Part shown: in pieces, positions 8,175 through 16,453 of the stretch | Layout of the letters: each line of letters starts with the position of its first letter | Numbering within the stretch: the stretch's first letter is position 1 | Origin: Burkholderiales bacterium | GTDB taxonomy: Bacteria > Pseudomonadota > Gammaproteobacteria > Burkholderiales > SG8-41 | Direction of reading: 5' to 3' | Assembly: GCA_019744975.1 (NCBI GenBank) | Contig: JAIETP010000023.1 | Span: 1-64,000 of the forward strand | Length of the DNA stretch: 64,000 bases | The notes under the pieces: model-generated | Databases searched by the model: none | What the model saw: only the letters and a program-made list of their open reading frames with translations | Told to the model about the DNA's origin: nothing | Made by a program: the position numbers and the translations under genes

Positions 8175-8225
8175 TGTGATGTAATTTTGGATATACGACG
8201 CGACAATAACAGCGAGGAGATTCAG

Positions 8226-9185
8226 ATGACCCGATTGCTGATCAGCACTTTTTACGCCGCGTTTTTCACATTCTCGCTGTCCGCGCAGGCCGCCTACCCC
8301 GACAAACCGGTACGCCTGATCGTGCCGCTGTCCGCGGGCGGCGGCATGGATACCGTGACCCGTGCGGTGGCGACGCCGCTCGCGGAAAAATTCGGCCAGA
8401 CCGTGGTCGTCGACAACCGCGCCGGCGGCGGTGGCGCGATCGGCGCCGAACTGACCAGGGAAGCGCCGAAGGATGGCCACACGCTGCTGATGGCCAGCGC
8501 GACCTTTGTGATTCATCCCCTGCTCTACCCGGCGCGTTATGTGCCGACGCGGGATTACGCGACCATCACCCAGGTCACGCGCCAGCCCTATGTGCTGATG
8601 GTCCACCCGGGCATTCCGGCAAAAAACGTCAAGGAACTGGTGGTCTACACCAGGGCCAATCCGAACAAGGTCAATTACGCGTCATCCGGCCAGGGCAGCC
8701 TGATCCACCTGACCACGGAGCTGTTCAAGGTGCGCACCGGCGCCGACATGAACCATATTCCGTACAAAGGCATGGGCGGCGCCTACGTCGACATGCTGGC
8801 CGGTCGTATCCAGGCCGCGTTCCCGAGCATCATTTCGGTGTTGCCGCACCTGAAGACCGGCAAGCTGCGCGCGCTGGCGGTGACCAGCGCGCAGCGCGCG
8901 GCCACGCTGCCCGACATCCCCAGCCTGCAGGAAGCCGGCGTACCCAACATCGATGTTTCAAACTGGTACGGGCTGTTCGCGCCGGCCGGCACGCCGCGCC
9001 AGGTGATCGACCGCGTGCATCGTGAAGTCGTCGAAATCCTCAAAACCGCGGAAATGCAAAAACGCATGGCCGGCGACGGTGCCGAGGGCGTCGGCAGCAC
9101 GCCGGCCGAATTCGCCGCCTATGTCAAAGCCGAATCGGTGCGCTGGGCGGAAGTCATCAAAAAATCCAGCATCAAGGCAGACTAG
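8226..9185 (+). CDS. Tripartite tricarboxylate transporter substrate-binding protein (TctC/Bug family)
   Basis: From the ATG at 8226 (GAGGAG site 6 nt upstream) the product is 319 residues; the longer track start at 8187 is a TTG without support. The N-terminus is a signal peptide (MTRLLISTFYAAFFTFSLSA, cleavage likely after AQA) followed by YPDKPVRLIVPLSAGGGMDT, the Bug-family opening. NYASSGQGSLIHLTTELF and HIPYKGMGGAY are also family blocks. It is a periplasmic binding protein that captures carboxylates for a TctAB-type membrane transporter. TctA and TctB are not here, which is usual for the hugely expanded Bug families of Burkholderiales. By position it probably binds the substrate of the dehydrogenase/MmgE cluster. 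Confidence 0.92.
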   Translation: MTRLLISTFYAAFFTFSLSAQAAYPDKPVRLIVPLSAGGGMDTVTRAVATPLAEKFGQTVVVDNRAGGGGAIGAELTREAPKDGHTLLMASATFVIHPLLYPARYVPTRDYATITQVTRQPYVLMVHPGIPAKNVKELVVYTRANPNKVNYASSGQGSLIHLTTELFKVRTGADMNHIPYKGMGGAYVDMLAGRIQAAFPSIISVLPHLKTGKLRALAVTSAQRAATLPDIPSLQEAGVPNIDVSNWYGLFAPAGTPRQVIDRVHREVVEILKTAEMQKRMAGDGAEGVGSTPAEFAAYVKAESVRWAEVIKKSSIKAD

Positions 9186-9353
9186 CGGAGGCTGTTAACG
9201 CCGTTGTAGCGCGCATGCCGGCGCCCGCAACATGCCGGCTGCGGTTACAATCCCGGCGGCCCGTAAACGCCACCACGGCACGCCGCGTTACCAGTGGCGC
9301 AGCCTGATATCGCCACACCAAAAATAATTCAATAAAATCAATAGGTTATATAA

Positions 9354-11384
9354 ATGCTCATTTACGCGCTGACTATTTTTGCGAGCGCGTTCCTGCTGTT
9401 CCTGGTGCAACCGATCATGGCGAAACAGATCCTGCCGTGGTTTGGCGGTTCAGCGGCGGTATGGACGACCTGCCTGATGTTTTTCCAACTGGTATTGCTC
9501 GCCGGTTACGCCTACGCCGACTGGACTGTGCGTTTCCTGAAACCACGGCCGCAGGTCATTCTGCATGTGGTCTTGATCATCATCAGCCTGGTATCGCTGC
9601 CGATCATCGCCGGCAGCGGCTGGAAACCGGGCGGCGAAGAAGATCCGACCTGGCTGATCCTCGGCCTCCTGGCCGCCACCATCGGCCTGCCCTACTTCCT
9701 GCTGTCGACCACCGGACCGCTGCTGCAGGCCTGGTTCGCGCGCAGTTATCCGCAGGCAAAAAATGTCTATCGTCTGTTCGCGCTGTCGAACGGCGCATCG
9801 CTGATTGCGCTGGTGGCCTACCCGTTTGTGGTCGAGCCTTACGTCACCACCCACCAGCAGTCGATCGGCTGGAGTTTCGGCTACGGACTGTTCGCCCTGC
9901 TCTGCGGCAGTTCGGCATTGTTCAGCCTGCGCGCATCAACCCAGGCCGCCATGCAACAGGCGGGCGCACCGGCCGCCGCCGAAGGCCCTCCCCCGCGTTT
10001 TGCCGACTACCTGCTGTGGCTGACGCTGGCCGCACTCGGCTCGTTCATGCTGATCGCGGTGACCAACCACATCACCCACGATGTCGCCTCGGTGCCCTTC
10101 CTGTGGATCCTGCCGCTGACGCTGTACCTGCTGTCCTTCGTGCTGTGTTTCGAAGGCCGCAACTGGTACCAGCGGCAGATTTTTTTCGGCCCGCTGCTGG
10201 TGATCGTCGGCGCGATGTCCTGGGCGCTGCACACCAACGGCGGCGTGATGGACATCAAGCAGGCCATCCCGCTGTTTGCCGCCGGCCTGTTCGTGATGTG
10301 CATGTTTTTCCACGGCGAACTCGCCGCACTTAAACCGGCGCCGCGCCACCTGACCGGTTATTACCTGATGATTTCGCTGGGCGGCGCGGTCGGCGGCCTG
10401 CTGGTGGGTTTTGTCGCGCCCAAGCTGTTCAACACCTACTATGAATTCGGCCTCGGCCTGTTTTTCACCGTGCTGATCGCCGCGTACCTTGCGCGCCGCG
10501 CCATGCTCATCGTGCCGGTGCTGGCGCTGGTCGCCGCGGGTTTCACCGCATACCAGATCCACACCTACATCAACATGCTGTCCAAGGACGCCCGGGTGAT
10601 GACGCGCAATTTCTACGGTACGCTGCGGGTCAAGGATTTCGGCGACGAGTCGAACCTCGAGAGCACGCGTCGGCTGATGCACGGCGTGATCATGCACGGC
10701 GAACAGTTCCTGGCACCTGCGCGACGCCTGGAACCGACGACCTACTACGGCCCGACGGCGGGCGTCGGCCGCATCATCAACATCAAGCGCGAAGCTGCGA
10801 AAGAAATCCGTGTCGGCGTGGTCGGTCTCGGCGCCGGCACGCTGGCCGTCTATGGTCGGCCGGGTGACGTTTACCGCTTTTATGAAATCAACCCGCAGGT
10901 TATTGACCTGGCCAAAACCGAATTCAGCTTCCTCGGTTCCAGCGCGGCAAAAATTGAAACCCTGCTCGGCGACGCCCGGCTGACCCTGGAGCGCGAACCG
11001 GCGCAGGCTTACGACGTGCTGGCGATCGACGCCTTTTCCAGCGATTCGATCCCCACCCATCTGATGACCTATGAGGCCATGGGCGTCTACCTGAAAAACA
11101 TGAAACCCGACGGCGTGATCGCCTTTCACGTCACCAACCGCTTCCTGCACCTGGCGCCGGTGGTGAAACGCATCGCCGACGAACACGGCCTGCACACGGT
11201 GCTGGTCGCCGACAATCCCGACAGCAGGTCGGATCTGGCCAATACCGACTGGGTGCTGGTGTCGCGCAGCAAGGTGGTCCTCGAAAACCCGCGCATCACC
11301 GAATCCACGGAAAAAATCGGTGAAATCCCCGGCCTGCGACTGTGGACCGACAGTTTCAACAACCTGTTCAAAATTCTGAAATAA
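9354..11384 (+). CDS. Fused multi-spanning membrane protein with C-terminal spermidine synthase-like domain
   Basis: A 676-residue fusion. The first ~410 residues are a string of hydrophobic helices (IYALTIFASAFLLFLVQPIM onward), resembling half of a transporter. The rest is a spermine/spermidine synthase-type Rossmann methyltransferase fold, with a nucleotide-binding VGVVGLGAGTLA motif, an acidic RFYEINPQVID and YDVLAIDAFSSDSIPTHL. Such fused proteins are frequent in proteobacteria and annotated as spermidine synthase, but polyamine synthesis is not established for them. It stands alone with AT-rich upstream sequence and a weak ribosome site. The 168-bp gap before it contains no gene. Its 3' end is followed within 90 bp by the protease gene in the same direction. 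Confidence 0.85.
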   Translation: MLIYALTIFASAFLLFLVQPIMAKQILPWFGGSAAVWTTCLMFFQLVLLAGYAYADWTVRFLKPRPQVILHVVLIIISLVSLPIIAGSGWKPGGEEDPTWLILGLLAATIGLPYFLLSTTGPLLQAWFARSYPQAKNVYRLFALSNGASLIALVAYPFVVEPYVTTHQQSIGWSFGYGLFALLCGSSALFSLRASTQAAMQQAGAPAAAEGPPPRFADYLLWLTLAALGSFMLIAVTNHITHDVASVPFLWILPLTLYLLSFVLCFEGRNWYQRQIFFGPLLVIVGAMSWALHTNGGVMDIKQAIPLFAAGLFVMCMFFHGELAALKPAPRHLTGYYLMISLGGAVGGLLVGFVAPKLFNTYYEFGLGLFFTVLIAAYLARRAMLIVPVLALVAAGFTAYQIHTYINMLSKDARVMTRNFYGTLRVKDFGDESNLESTRRLMHGVIMHGEQFLAPARRLEPTTYYGPTAGVGRIINIKREAAKEIRVGVVGLGAGTLAVYGRPGDVYRFYEINPQVIDLAKTEFSFLGSSAAKIETLLGDARLTLEREPAQAYDVLAIDAFSSDSIPTHLMTYEAMGVYLKNMKPDGVIAFHVTNRFLHLAPVVKRIADEHGLHTVLVADNPDSRSDLANTDWVLVSRSKVVLENPRITESTEKIGEIPGLRLWTDSFNNLFKILK

Positions 11385-11473
11385 GTTGCACGGGGCGGGA
11401 AGCTTGCCAACCGATTGCAGGGAAGTTGCCGCTTGAAAAACGGCGGCACTGCACCCATCTGGAGGCAATGTCC

Positions 11474-12871
11474 ATGAACGTTTCAATGCCCATGTTTTTC
11501 AAGGATTTTCTGAACATGTTACGGACGCCCATGCTGCTCCTGCTGGGCGCATTGCTGCCGCTGGCAGCACCGGCACAACCGGCGACTGACGCACGCGGCC
11601 TGCCGACCCTGGCGCCGCTGGTCAACCAGGTCACGCCGGCGGTGGTCAACATCTCGGTGGTCACCCGCGCCCCGGTGGAAGACAACCCGCTGTTCCGCGA
11701 CCCGTTTTTCCGGCGTTTTTTCAACCTGCCGGACAAACAGCAGCGCCAGGAGCAGTCCGCCGGCTCCGGTGTCATCGTTGACGCCGCCCGCGGCTATGTC
11801 CTGACCAACAACCATGTCATCAAGGACGCCGAGCAGGTCATCGTCACGCTGAAAGACCGCCGCCAGTTTCCGGCCAAGCTGGTCGGCACCGATCCCGGCA
11901 CCGACATCGCCGTATTGCAGATCAACGCACCCAATCTTGCTTCGCTGCGTTTTGGCGACTCGGACAACCTGCAGGTTGGCGACTACGTGCTCGCCATCGG
12001 CAATCCCTTCGGCATCGGCCAGACCGTGACCTCGGGCATCGTCAGCGCGCTGGGGCGCAGCGGGCTGTCGGTGGAGGGTTACGAGGATTTCATCCAGACC
12101 GACGCCTCGATCAATCCCGGCAACTCGGGCGGCGCGCTGGTCAATCTGCGCGGCGAACTGATCGGCATCAACACCGCGATCATCGGCCCGGCCGGCGGCA
12201 ACGTCGGCATCGGTTTTGCCGTGCCCTCGATGATGGCACGTGCGGTGATGGAACAGATCGTGCGTCATGGCGAAGTACGACGCGGCCGCCTCGGCCTCGA
12301 AATGGCGGACGTGCCGGCGGATGTCCAGCGCAAACTGCGCCTTCCGTCACTGGATGGCGCGATCATCAACAACGTGCAATCGGGCTCGCCGGCGGATCGT
12401 GCCGGCCTGCGCGAGGGTGATGTCGTCACCACGCTCAACGGCCGGCCGATCCGCAGTTCCGCCGAACTGCGCGCGCGATTGGGACTCACCCCGGTCGGTG
12501 AAGAAGTCGAATTCGGCATCGTCCGCGAGAGCGGCGCGCAACGCATCCGCGCGCGCATCGCAGCACCCCAGGCCTCCGACAGCGGAGACACCCAAACGGT
12601 GGCGCAACTGCCGGGCCTGAAGGTCGTGGAAATCGAACGCGGCAGTCCGCTGTTCCAGCGCCTGCGCGGCGGTGGTCTGGTGGTGGCCGCGGTGGATGCC
12701 GACAGCCGCGCACTGCAGGCGGGTTTCCGCCCCGGCGACATCATTTATGCGGTCAACCGCCGCCGCATACAGACGCTGGCCGAATTCCAGAAATTGCTTC
12801 GTGCTGCGGAACGCGGTTACGCGGTCAGTCTGCTGCGCGGCGACTTCAGCCTTACAATAATTATTCGTTAA
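11474..12871 (+). CDS. HtrA/DegQ-family periplasmic serine protease with two PDZ domains
   Basis: The start is placed at the ATG at 11474, eight nt after GGAGG; the longer track ORF overlaps the previous gene. The product is 465 residues: a signal peptide (MLLLLGALLPLAAPAQPA), a trypsin-like domain with His114 (LTNNHVI), Asp144 (GTDIAVL) and Ser218 (INPGNSGGAL), then two PDZ domains (about 235-330 and 365-460; DGAIINNVQSGSPADRAGL, RALQAGFRPGDII). All catalytic residues are present. The family degrades or refolds misfolded envelope proteins as trimers and larger cages. It sits alone and meets the MFS gene tail to tail; regulation is not visible. Confidence 0.95.
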   Translation: MNVSMPMFFKDFLNMLRTPMLLLLGALLPLAAPAQPATDARGLPTLAPLVNQVTPAVVNISVVTRAPVEDNPLFRDPFFRRFFNLPDKQQRQEQSAGSGVIVDAARGYVLTNNHVIKDAEQVIVTLKDRRQFPAKLVGTDPGTDIAVLQINAPNLASLRFGDSDNLQVGDYVLAIGNPFGIGQTVTSGIVSALGRSGLSVEGYEDFIQTDASINPGNSGGALVNLRGELIGINTAIIGPAGGNVGIGFAVPSMMARAVMEQIVRHGEVRRGRLGLEMADVPADVQRKLRLPSLDGAIINNVQSGSPADRAGLREGDVVTTLNGRPIRSSAELRARLGLTPVGEEVEFGIVRESGAQRIRARIAAPQASDSGDTQTVAQLPGLKVVEIERGSPLFQRLRGGGLVVAAVDADSRALQAGFRPGDIIYAVNRRRIQTLAEFQKLLRAAERGYAVSLLRGDFSLTIIIR

Positions 12872-12888
12872 TTCGTTAAGACCCGCGC

Positions 12889-14052
12889 TCAGGCGCGGCC
12901 GCGGCGCCCCCCAAGGGGACTTGCTGCGCGGCGCACCAGCCAGCCGCCAATACCGAGCAGCACCGAATTGGCGTACCACACCGGCGCATAACCGAATGCG
13001 GTGCCCATGGTGCCGAACAGCAGCGGGATCACCAGATGGGTGACGTTGTTGACGGTGACGCGCAGGCCGGCGGCCTCCGACGCGCGCCCCTCGGGCGCCA
13101 GCGAATAAATCAGCGACATCGACATCGGCTGGCCGCAGCCCACCCCCAGGCCGAGCAGGAACGACACCGCGCACAGGGCGTACGGGTTTTCGAAAAAGGG
13201 AAACAGGATGAAGGCAAAGGCCGCGACAAAAATCGCATAGACGAGGATCTGCGCCTCGCTCGAGTGTTTGAGCAGCCAGGGCAGTGCGGCACGGATCACG
13301 AAGGTCGCCAGCGCAAAAACGCCGAGGATGATGCCGATGGCGGAGGCCGACAGCCCGATGCCGTGCCCATACACCGGCAGGTAAAAATTGAACAGGTCCC
13401 AGGCCGCGGAAATGAAGCCGCTGGCGATGAAGGTATTGCGCAGCCGCGGCGCGCGCCACAACTCCATCACCCCGCCGCTGGCCGCTGCCCCGGGCAGTTT
13501 GGCTGCCCCCGGCAGGAAGCCCGGACGCAGCCACAACATCAACACCGGAATGATGGTGAACGACGCCAGGATCATGAAGGCCTCGACGTGGCCGAGATAG
13601 TCGATCGCAAAACCGCCGATCAGCGGCCCGATGAACCCCGCCCCGGAAAAAGCCAGGCTGACCAGCGCGTAATTGCGCGAACGGTGCTGGGGACCGCCGA
13701 TGCCGCCGGCAATGCCGGTGACGGTGACAAAAAAGAAATGGAAGGACGAGCCCATCAGGAAGGCGGCAATGTAGAGCGTCGTCAACGCCGGCCAGATCGC
13801 CGTCAGCAACAGCGCGACCAGCAAACCGGCGCTGCCCAGCAGCATCGGCAGCCGCGGCCCGACACGATCGGCAAGCCGCCCGATGGCAATCGCAAACAAC
13901 ATCGGACATACCGCATAGAGCGCCATCAGGATGCCAACCTGCATCTGCGTCGCGCCGGATTCCAGCGCAAACAGCGACACCACCACGCGGCTGCCGCCGA
14001 AGGCAATGTGGTTGAGTACGATCAGTACCAGCGTGAGATAGATGGCCATCAA
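12889..14052 (-). CDS. Major facilitator superfamily transporter
   Basis: A 387-residue membrane protein with about 12 predicted hydrophobic helices and the MFS loop 2-3 motif as GRLADRVGPRLPMLLGS. The start could be either of two adjacent Met codons (MMAIYL). The C-terminus is basic (RRAASPLGGRRGRA). The substrate cannot be read. It is convergent with the HtrA gene, with only 17 bp between stops. About 190 bp of non-coding sequence lies between its start and the egtD stop. It could be co-transcribed with the upstream egtD, in which case an ergothioneine- or metabolite-related export role would be a guess. Confidence 0.88.
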   Translation of the reverse strand: MMAIYLTLVLIVLNHIAFGGSRVVVSLFALESGATQMQVGILMALYAVCPMLFAIAIGRLADRVGPRLPMLLGSAGLLVALLLTAIWPALTTLYIAAFLMGSSFHFFFVTVTGIAGGIGGPQHRSRNYALVSLAFSGAGFIGPLIGGFAIDYLGHVEAFMILASFTIIPVLMLWLRPGFLPGAAKLPGAAASGGVMELWRAPRLRNTFIASGFISAAWDLFNFYLPVYGHGIGLSASAIGIILGVFALATFVIRAALPWLLKHSSEAQILVYAIFVAAFAFILFPFFENPYALCAVSFLLGLGVGCGQPMSMSLIYSLAPEGRASEAAGLRVTVNNVTHLVIPLLFGTMGTAFGYAPVWYANSVLLGIGGWLVRRAASPLGGRRGRA

Positions 14053-14240
14053 TGGACAATGCGGTTTTGCGCCACGATTTTATCAGCGCAGCCCTCACTG
14101 ACCGGCGGTGATTCCATACTGTAGAGCACAATTCCGCGGATTTACACCGCAGGGAATTTTACCGGCAAGCGGCGACCACCATTAACTTCCGTATCGTGGC
14201 ACCGTATCAGGGGCTGTTTTTGCCCCCCCCAGAGCAATAC

Positions 14241-15233
14241 TCAGACTTCCAGCAGATGCACCGCAAACAGCCGCCCGGCATCAACCCAGACCTGCACCGG
14301 CCGGAAACCGGCCGCCTGCGCCAGACGCTGGAATTCCTGGACCGAATATTTGCAGGAATTTTCGGTGTGCATGCGTTCGCCGGCAGCGAAGACAAAGCTG
14401 TATCCGCTGACGGTGACAGTTTGTTCGCGCAGGCTCTCGAGATGCATTTCGATGCGCCCGGCCGTGGTGTTGTAAAACGCGACATGCCGAAACTGGTCGA
14501 GGTCAAAGTCCGCGGCCAGTTCGCTGTTGATCCGCCGCAGCAGGTTCAGATTGAACTCGGCGGTCACGCCCTCTGCATCGTTATAGGCGGCATGCAGCAC
14601 ATCGGGATCTTTTTTCAGGTCGACGCCGATCAACATCGCTCCTTCTGCGCCGGCCAGGTCGCGCGCACGCAGCAGAAACTCCTGCGCCTCTGCCGGCGTC
14701 AGGTTGCCGATGGTCGAGCCGGGGAAATAAATCACCCGGCGCGACGCCTTGATACGCTCAAGTTCAGGCACCCGCAGCGGCTGCATGTAATCGGCGCAGA
14801 CGGCGATGATCGGCAACTGCGGAAAACCTGCCGCCAGGCGCGCCGTCGAGGCCTGCAGTGCATCGGCGGCAATATCGACCGGCACATAGGCCGCGGGCCG
14901 CAACGTGCGCAGCAGCACCTCCGTCTTGACACTGGCGCCGCTGCCGAACTCGATCAGCAGGCCACCCCCGCCCAGCTGTGCGGCCATGTCCGCCGCGTGA
15001 TCACGCATCAAGGCCAGTTCGGTGCGGGTCGGATAATATTCGGGCAATTCACAGATCGCCTCGAACAGTTCGCAGCCGCGGGCATCATAAAAATATTTGG
15101 GTGACAGCGCCTTGGGCGAAGCGCCGAGCCCCGCAATCACGTCGTCAAGGAAACGCCCGACGACAGGCTGCAGATCAATAAAAGAAATATGGGGCGAAAT
15201 CGGGGGCAAAGATGGGGTCACAGGTGGGGACAA
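14241..15233 (-). CDS. egtD: L-histidine N-alpha-methyltransferase, EgtD-like
   Basis: A 330-residue SAM-dependent methyltransferase of the EgtD family, which trimethylates histidine to hercynine, the first ergothioneine step. Family landmarks in order are SPKYFYDARGCELFEAI, LPEYYPTRTE, EFGSGASVKTE (SAM site), YFPGSTIGNL and AAYNDAEGVTAEFN, then HTENSCKYS. By motif position, Asn177, Tyr217, Glu291 and Ser293 match the histidine-binding residues known from the mycobacterial enzyme. The start is unclear: the longest frame uses TTG (15233), and a GTG lies 5 codons in. Neither has a ribosome site, and both lie in a C-rich stretch complementary to a regular G-tract array. No egtB, the usual partner, is adjacent. 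The upstream gene is a PBP7-like endopeptidase. Confidence 0.88.
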   Translation of the reverse strand: MSPPVTPSLPPISPHISFIDLQPVVGRFLDDVIAGLGASPKALSPKYFYDARGCELFEAICELPEYYPTRTELALMRDHAADMAAQLGGGGLLIEFGSGASVKTEVLLRTLRPAAYVPVDIAADALQASTARLAAGFPQLPIIAVCADYMQPLRVPELERIKASRRVIYFPGSTIGNLTPAEAQEFLLRARDLAGAEGAMLIGVDLKKDPDVLHAAYNDAEGVTAEFNLNLLRRINSELAADFDLDQFRHVAFYNTTAGRIEMHLESLREQTVTVSGYSFVFAAGERMHTENSCKYSVQEFQRLAQAAGFRPVQVWVDAGRLFAVHLLEV

Positions 15234-15250
15234 AACGGGAACGAAAGGGG
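15191..15250 (+). repeat. Periodic G-tract array, potential G-quadruplex
   Basis: Six runs of 3-5 G start at 15191, 15202, 15214, 15225, 15237 and 15247, a spacing of 10-12 nt with A-rich loops of 7-8 nt. They lie on the template strand over the egtD start region. Regular spacing near one helical turn is unusual. It is compatible with G-quadruplex formation or a decayed tandem repeat. Confidence 0.55.
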
Positions 15251-15320
15251 TGGTGCTGCGGATTTCATGCGCGATCCTGCGTCGTCATTGCCGACGCGAC
15301 CCGGGCTGTTGGCCCGGAAT

Positions 15321-16187
15321 TCAGCCCGGTTTATCCGCGGAGTTGCGGGTTTCCATCCAGCGCTTGATGCGATTGGCATCACCGATGCGGGTTAATTTCC
15401 CCCAGGAATCCAGCAACACGATGATCACCGGTTTGCCGGCGATTTTGGCCTGCATCACCAGGCAACGCCCGGCCTCGGCGATATAACCGGTCTTGGACAG
15501 GCCGATCTGCCACTCATGGCTTTTCACCAGCCGGTTTGAATTGCTGTACTTCATCGGCCGCCCATTGGCCTGTATGGTCAGGCCGCTGTCGGTGGTGAAC
15601 TCGCGGATCAGCGGGTATTGATAGGCCGCGGCGACCATCTTGGTCAGATCCTGCGCGGTGGATACGTTGTCGCTCGACAGTCCGGTGCCGTCAACGAACC
15701 GCGTACGCCACATGCCGAGCTCCACGGCTTTCTGGTTCATCGCCGCGACAAAAGCGCTGGTGCCGCCGGGGAAAACCCGGGTCAGGGCTTCAGCGGCGCG
15801 GTTCTCGGAGGCCATCAGCGCCAGCTGCAGCAATTCCCCGCGGGCCAGCACGGTGCCGATACGCAGCCGTGAACGCGTGCCCTTGATCAGATCCCTGTCG
15901 TCGTTGCTGATGGCGATTTTCTCGGTCAGCGGCAGCCCGGCGTCGATTACCACCATGGCCGTCATCAGCTTGGTGATGGAGGCAATCGGCACGACCTGGT
16001 CGACGTTTTTGGCAAACAGGGTGCGCCCGGACTGGTCGACAACCAGCGCCGCGGAGGACTTCAGTTCCGGGAAGCCGGCGCGCCCGGCGACGGCGGATTT
16101 AACCTTGCGGGCGGTCCGTTCCTGCGACTCGGCGAGTGCGGGGGACGCCGCCAGAATGGCGATCAGGATCACGATCAACCGGCGCAT
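15321..16187 (-). CDS. pbpG: D-alanyl-D-alanine endopeptidase, PBP7/PbpG-like
   Basis: A 288-residue penicillin-binding protein of the S11 class, which cuts peptide cross-links of peptidoglycan in the periplasm. A signal peptide (MRRLIVILIAILAASPALA) is followed by the three active-site motifs: SITK (Ser70, Lys73), SEN (127-129) and KTG (232-234). Its length and lack of a long C-terminal membrane anchor fit PBP7 rather than DacA/DacC carboxypeptidases. AGAAGGA lies just upstream of the ATG, and a good sigma70 promoter is present at 16228-16256. egtD follows 87 bp downstream on the same strand and may be read through; a CCGGGC/GCCCGG hairpin without a T-run lies in that gap. Confidence 0.92.
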   Translation of the reverse strand: MRRLIVILIAILAASPALAESQERTARKVKSAVAGRAGFPELKSSAALVVDQSGRTLFAKNVDQVVPIASITKLMTAMVVIDAGLPLTEKIAISNDDRDLIKGTRSRLRIGTVLARGELLQLALMASENRAAEALTRVFPGGTSAFVAAMNQKAVELGMWRTRFVDGTGLSSDNVSTAQDLTKMVAAAYQYPLIREFTTDSGLTIQANGRPMKYSNSNRLVKSHEWQIGLSKTGYIAEAGRCLVMQAKIAGKPVIIVLLDSWGKLTRIGDANRIKRWMETRNSADKPG

Positions 16188-16227
16188 CAGTTTGATTTCC
16201 TTCTGAAAATTTCCTGAATTCCCTTGT

Positions 16228-16256
16228 AAAATACAGCCTTAGCGCGTTTATTTCAA
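16228..16256 (-). promoter_or_regulatory. Sigma70-type promoter for pbpG
   Basis: On the minus strand TTGAAA (-35) is followed after exactly 17 bp by TATTTT (-10). The ATG of pbpG lies about 35 nt beyond the expected start site. Confidence 0.7.
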
Positions 16257-16316
16257 CAAGTTTGATTGCTGCGTGCAGCGCCCGGAATCCAGCGGAACAG
16301 CAGGCAAGAATCAGCT

Positions 16317-16425
16317 CTCGGAGGCAAAAAAAACTCCGCTCTGGACAATGTGTCTAGGCGGAGCTTAAAGAGGCCCTACAGATCACCCGCTCAGCACAGG
16401 TCACTGCAATAGCCAGGCCTCCGAG
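16317..16425 (-). ncRNA. Candidate structured RNA with alternative stems
   Basis: Within the 480-bp pbpG/response-regulator gap, CTCGGAGGC (16317-16325) and GCCTCCGAG (16417-16425) are perfect complements. The second arm also overlaps GGCCTC (16416-16421), which can instead pair with GAGGCC (16370-16375) to close a hairpin with further short pairings inside (CTA/TAG, CAG/CTG, ACC/GGT). The two pairings exclude each other. On the minus strand the proximal hairpin is followed by a strong terminator. It resembles a small RNA or a leader/attenuator. I do not recognise it as 6S, 4.5S, tmRNA or a known riboswitch. Strand and function are inferred. Confidence 0.4.
16326..16365 (-). terminator. Strong rho-independent terminator, minus strand
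   Basis: On the minus strand GCTCCGC pairs with GCGGAG through an inner CT.GACA/TGTC.AG stem and a CAT loop, followed directly by eight T. Its only possible upstream source on this strand is the 16366-16686 region, since the next gene is divergent. It therefore implies a short minus-strand transcript. Confidence 0.7.
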
Positions 16426-16453
16426 GAGGAAAAACCAGAGTTACCAATCAGCG

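Noticed and set aside
9936-11486. 516-residue minus-strand ORF over the spermidine-synthase-like gene
   Set aside because: Antisense shadow with Gln/His/Arg-rich composition; the plus-strand frame has clear motifs.
12347-14131. 594-residue minus-strand ORF spanning the HtrA 3' end and the MFS gene
   Set aside because: It overlaps two real genes out of frame, and its composition (Arg/Cys/His-rich) is non-protein-like.
16317-16425. Assignment of the structured region to 6S RNA
   Set aside because: A short GACACATT-like stretch recalls 6S, but the long closing stem with a central bubble and the ~180 nt length are not present.
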